36,059 bases of DNA, taken from positions 1 through 36,059 of the forward strand of contig DUSO01000076.1 in assembly GCA_012842565.1 (NCBI GenBank), in the 5' to 3' direction. Shown in pieces: positions 33,675-36,059 of this stretch. Each line of letters opens with the position of its first letter. Positions within the stretch are counted from its first letter, which is position 1. The stretch is from Bacillota bacterium (GTDB lineage: Bacteria > Bacillota > SHA-98 > Ch115). A program made the translations under genes and the position numbers. Under the pieces are notes generated by a model, which saw nothing but the letters and a program-made list of their open reading frames with translations, searched no databases and was not told where the DNA came from.

Positions 33675-34664
33675 TTGCTGCGATCTTACTTGGCTCGGTT
33701 TTCTCGAGGAATTGCCCTTTTGGCGCTTTGCGTGATCGTTAGCCTCGCGACCCCGGTATTCCTCACATCCGATAACCTTCTCAATGTTGCTCGTCAGGCG
33801 TCGCTCTTATTGATCTTGTCTACAGGGATGACAGTAGTCATCCTGGTAGGTGGCACCGACCTGTCCATCGGGTCTATAGCTGCTTTGAGTTCCTGCCTCG
33901 TCGCGCCGTTCTTTCTCCGAGGGGCTTCAACCTTGCAGATAGTGCTGGGTATTATACTGGGGTTAGGGGTTGGGGCGGTCCTGGGTTTCCTCAATGGGCT
34001 GATGATATCAAAGATTGGCTTGCCCCCCTTTGTCGCCACTTACGGCATGAACCAGATTGCCCGCGGCATCGCCCTCGCATACATGGCGGGTAACATCACC
34101 TATGGTTTTGGACCCACCTTCAGGTATCTCGGGGCGGGGATGCTTTATGGGATTCCCGTGCCCGTGATTATTGCGGCAGCAGTATTCTTGCTCTTTTACT
34201 TCCTCCTGAGCAAGACCGTATTCGGACGTCAGGTTTATGTAGTCGGGGCCCGCCCTTCGGTTGCAACATTCTCGGGCATCAGCGTGCCTGAGACGATGCT
34301 CAAAGTTTATACCATCAATGGATTGGTTGCAGCATTCGGCGGGCTGGTCTTCATTTCGCGACTTAACGCGGCGGAAGCAGGCCTGGGAGAAACCTTTCCC
34401 CTGCAGGCTATCGGCGCGGTAGCGATTGGCGGCACATCCTTCCGGGGCGGCATCGGTGGAGTTACCGGCACGATTATTGGTGCGCTCATTGTGACGGTGC
34501 TGACCAATGCGATGAACCTTCTCGGGGTTTCAACCTTATGGCAGACCGCTGTTACAGGTGCTGTGATTATTCTTGCCGTCGTGCTGGACCAGGGGTTGGT
34601 GGCCCAGGGGGTAGGTGCAGCCCTGGTTATGCGGCGAAACCGCAGGGTAAGGGCCGAGGCGTAG
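33675..34664 (+). CDS. Sugar ABC transporter permease, RbsC type (cluster B, second)
   Basis: Second membrane subunit, 329 aa. ARQASLLLILSTGMTVVILVGGTDLSIGSIAALSS and GETFPLQAIGAVAIGGTSFRGGIGGVTGTIIGA are the family signatures and pair it with 24887-25885 of cluster A. A TTG start at 33675 follows GGGAGGGACGGG. It has a basic C-terminal tail (MRRNRRVRAEA) not seen in the cluster A counterpart. The binding protein follows after 119 bases. Confidence 0.93.
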   Translation: MLRSYLARFSRGIALLALCVIVSLATPVFLTSDNLLNVARQASLLLILSTGMTVVILVGGTDLSIGSIAALSSCLVAPFFLRGASTLQIVLGIILGLGVGAVLGFLNGLMISKIGLPPFVATYGMNQIARGIALAYMAGNITYGFGPTFRYLGAGMLYGIPVPVIIAAAVFLLFYFLLSKTVFGRQVYVVGARPSVATFSGISVPETMLKVYTINGLVAAFGGLVFISRLNAAEAGLGETFPLQAIGAVAIGGTSFRGGIGGVTGTIIGALIVTVLTNAMNLLGVSTLWQTAVTGAVIILAVVLDQGLVAQGVGAALVMRRNRRVRAEA

Positions 34665-34783
34665 GGGGGTGATACATGGGGGCACTTAGCAAAGGTTTCG
34701 AATCTGAGGCACCGGTCTATAGCCGGAGACCGGTGGCCTCGGGCCGCAACTTGCCGGACCCACATATCAAGGAGGGATGAACA

Positions 34784-35743
34784 GTGTTGAGGTCTTCTCG
34801 GCGTGTCATTATTCTGGGGATAAGTCTTCTTACCATGGCGTTCCTCATCTCCGTCCCCGGTATTCATGCGGCCAAGACGTACCGGGTGGCGTTGATCGTC
34901 AAGAACCTGGTTAATCCATTCTGGAACTACATGAAGCAGGGTGCGGAAGAAAAGGCTAAGGAACTCGGAATAGAGGTTGTTACCCTAGCTCCAACTAAGC
35001 CCGACAATCTCGAAGAACAGATTCGTATAGTAGAGGACTGCGTCCAGAAGAGACTCGATGCGATAGTGCTGGTGCCGGTAGACTCCAAGGGAATCATTCC
35101 GGCCATTGAGACTGCTAACCGGGCAGGCATACCGGTGGTTACGGCCAATACAAGGGCATTTGGAGGCAAGGTAGTCACCTTCGTTGGCGTAGAAAACTAT
35201 GATGCCGCCTACCGGGTTGGCAAGTTTGCTTTGGAGAAAATTGGAGGAAAAGGAAAGGTAATCATCCTTGAAGGCGTTCCTGGCGCTCAGACGGCCATTG
35301 ACCGCAAGGCCGGATTTGATGCTATTCTAAAGGAGTTTCCAAATGTCAAGGTGCTGACCTCGCAACCTGCGAAGTTCCAACGGGCCGAGGGCATGCTGGT
35401 AATGGAGAACCTGCTCCAGAGATACCCGGATGTGGACCTGGTCCTGGCAGCCAACGACGAGATGGCCCTGGGCGCCATCGAAGCGATCGACGCTGCGGGC
35501 AAGCTCGGTAAGATCATGGTAGCAGGCTTCGATGGCAATAAAGATGCGATGCAATCGATTGCCCAAGGTCGACTTGCCGTTACGTTTTACCAGGATCCCC
35601 AGGCCCAAGCTGGCATGGCCGTCGAGGCAGCTATCAATTATATAAAGGGTAAGCAGGTGCCGGATAGGATCGTTGTACCCGGTGAGTTGGTGGACAAGAA
35701 CAACGTTGACAAGTTTCTCAAATTATATGGCCTTGTGAAATAG
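34784..35743 (+). CDS. Sugar-binding protein, RbsB type (cluster B)
   Basis: Extracellular receptor of the cluster B importer, 319 aa. A signal peptide covers about 28 residues (RSSRRVIILGISLLTMAFLISVPGIHA) and again no lipobox cysteine is seen. The core reads ALIVKNLVNPFWNYMKQGAEEKAKELG, DAIVLVPVDSKGIIPAIETANRAGIPVVTANT and LAANDEMALGAIEAIDAAGKLG. GTG 34784 has AAGGAGG eight bases upstream. It is paralogous to the protein at 25988 but differs around the pocket (FWNYMKQGA versus FWIDMKAGA), so ligand preference may differ. Confidence 0.94.
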   Translation: MLRSSRRVIILGISLLTMAFLISVPGIHAAKTYRVALIVKNLVNPFWNYMKQGAEEKAKELGIEVVTLAPTKPDNLEEQIRIVEDCVQKRLDAIVLVPVDSKGIIPAIETANRAGIPVVTANTRAFGGKVVTFVGVENYDAAYRVGKFALEKIGGKGKVIILEGVPGAQTAIDRKAGFDAILKEFPNVKVLTSQPAKFQRAEGMLVMENLLQRYPDVDLVLAANDEMALGAIEAIDAAGKLGKIMVAGFDGNKDAMQSIAQGRLAVTFYQDPQAQAGMAVEAAINYIKGKQVPDRIVVPGELVDKNNVDKFLKLYGLVK

Positions 35744-35835
35744 AGATGGACGCACGGGTACTGAGGCGTGTCGCTCGTGTGGGCCGGGGCTGGCGCCATA
35801 TAAAGCTGGTGCCGTAAGAGGCATGTTTATTGCAG

Positions 35836-35861
35836 AGATGGGGCCCTTCGGGGCCCTATCT
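35836..35861 (+). terminator. UUCG-tetraloop hairpin, probable end of the cluster B transcript
   Basis: agatggggccc and gggccctatct form an 11-bp stem with one G-U pair around a TTCG loop, about 90 bases after the binding-protein stop. No T tract follows, so it may be a processing barrier rather than an intrinsic terminator. A weaker ggcgcc/ggtgcc hairpin lies just before it. Confidence 0.45.
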
Positions 35862-35938
35862 ATCGTGACAGGCATGCCTGATACAGGATTTAATAGGGAA
35901 GCATATTTCATACGAAGGGCAGGCTCTTTTATCGCCTG

Positions 35939-36059
35939 GTGATCGTGCTCGCGGCGAACATCTGGCTCGGGCTTTCGATCGCGTTGATGATCACCGCAAG
36001 GCTGGGAATGCAGCCATGGGAAGTCTTCCACATTGGGCTTGCTTCCACCCTGAGAATCA
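35939..36059 (+). CDS. YczE/YitT-type membrane protein, 3' partial
   Basis: The frame from the TAG at 35894 is open to the window end and reads KGRLFYRLVIVLAANIWLGLSIALMITARLGMQPWEVFHIGLASTLRI. The first membrane helix followed by ARLGMQPWEVFHIGLA matches the start of YczE/YyaS/YitT-like proteins (typical pattern A-LG--PWDV-H-GL). No ATG, GTG or TTG occurs between the upstream stop and GTG 35939, which would cut into the helix. The true start may be a rare codon such as ATA or CTG, or the gene may be damaged. Function of the family is not established; the rest of the gene is beyond the window. Confidence 0.55.
   Translation, partial: MIVLAANIWLGLSIALMITARLGMQPWEVFHIGLASTLRI

Noticed and set aside
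1-36059. Mobile elements, CRISPR arrays, tRNA or rRNA genes
   Set aside because: No transposase or integrase motifs, no regularly spaced direct repeats, and no tRNA-like cloverleaf or rRNA-like sequence noticed on either strand.

Overview
The window looks like a carbohydrate-uptake and catabolism region from a bacterium of the Bacillota, probably a deep-branching anaerobe. This rests on the strong purine-rich Shine-Dalgarno sites, the many GTG and TTG starts, the densely packed ABC-transporter operons, and the regulator types (LacI, XRE-cupin). No rRNA, tRNA, CRISPR array, transposase or integrase was found. All genes lie on the + strand except one XRE-cupin regulator and one short gene remnant.

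Layout. (1) 1-5026: end of a two-domain ABC permease cut by the window edge, its ATPase, an HD-domain protein, and a 6-phosphofructokinase of the pyrophosphate-type sequence class. (2) 5261-11683: LacI regulator, sugar-binding protein, two MalF/MalG-type permeases with no ATPase of their own, a Gfo/Idh/MocA dehydrogenase and a TIM-barrel isomerase/epimerase. (3) 11684-12278: a gene-poor stretch with a receiver-like remnant on the minus strand. (4) 12279-14917: a complete polar amino-acid ABC transporter. (5) 14930-21177: a minus-strand XRE-cupin regulator, then split transketolase, archaeal-type (type II) GAPDH, archaeal-type phosphoglycerate kinase and a LarA-family nickel enzyme. (6) 21419-26941: a creatininase-family hydrolase (IolN-like) followed by an RbsA-RbsC-RbsC-RbsB-type transporter. 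(7) 27337-35743: a second XRE-cupin regulator, a second IolN-like hydrolase, an IolM-like zinc dehydrogenase, an IolO-like epimerase, and a second RbsA-RbsC-RbsC-RbsB-type transporter. (8) The right edge holds the beginning of a YczE/YitT-type membrane protein.

How it may work together. Regions 6 and 7 are paralogous blocks, hydrolase plus four-gene transporter, and region 7 carries iolM and iolO in between. The IolM/IolN/IolO set matches the inositol route described in Thermotoga maritima (inosose, then diketo-inositol, then 5-keto-L-gluconate, then D-tagaturonate) and not the Bacillus IolBCDE route. The Gfo/Idh/MocA protein of region 2 could be the first dehydrogenase. Triose phosphate from the later steps could enter the transketolase/GAPDH/PGK operon. 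Three intergenic regions, before the transketolase operon, before hydrolase copy A and before the second XRE-cupin gene, share an ungapped 28-29 bp element (TAAAAAAT...C...AG.AGGA..T) followed by TATTTAA. I read it as a candidate operator tying regions 5-7 into one regulon. This element, the block duplication and the archaeal-type glycolytic pair are the most interesting parts of the window.
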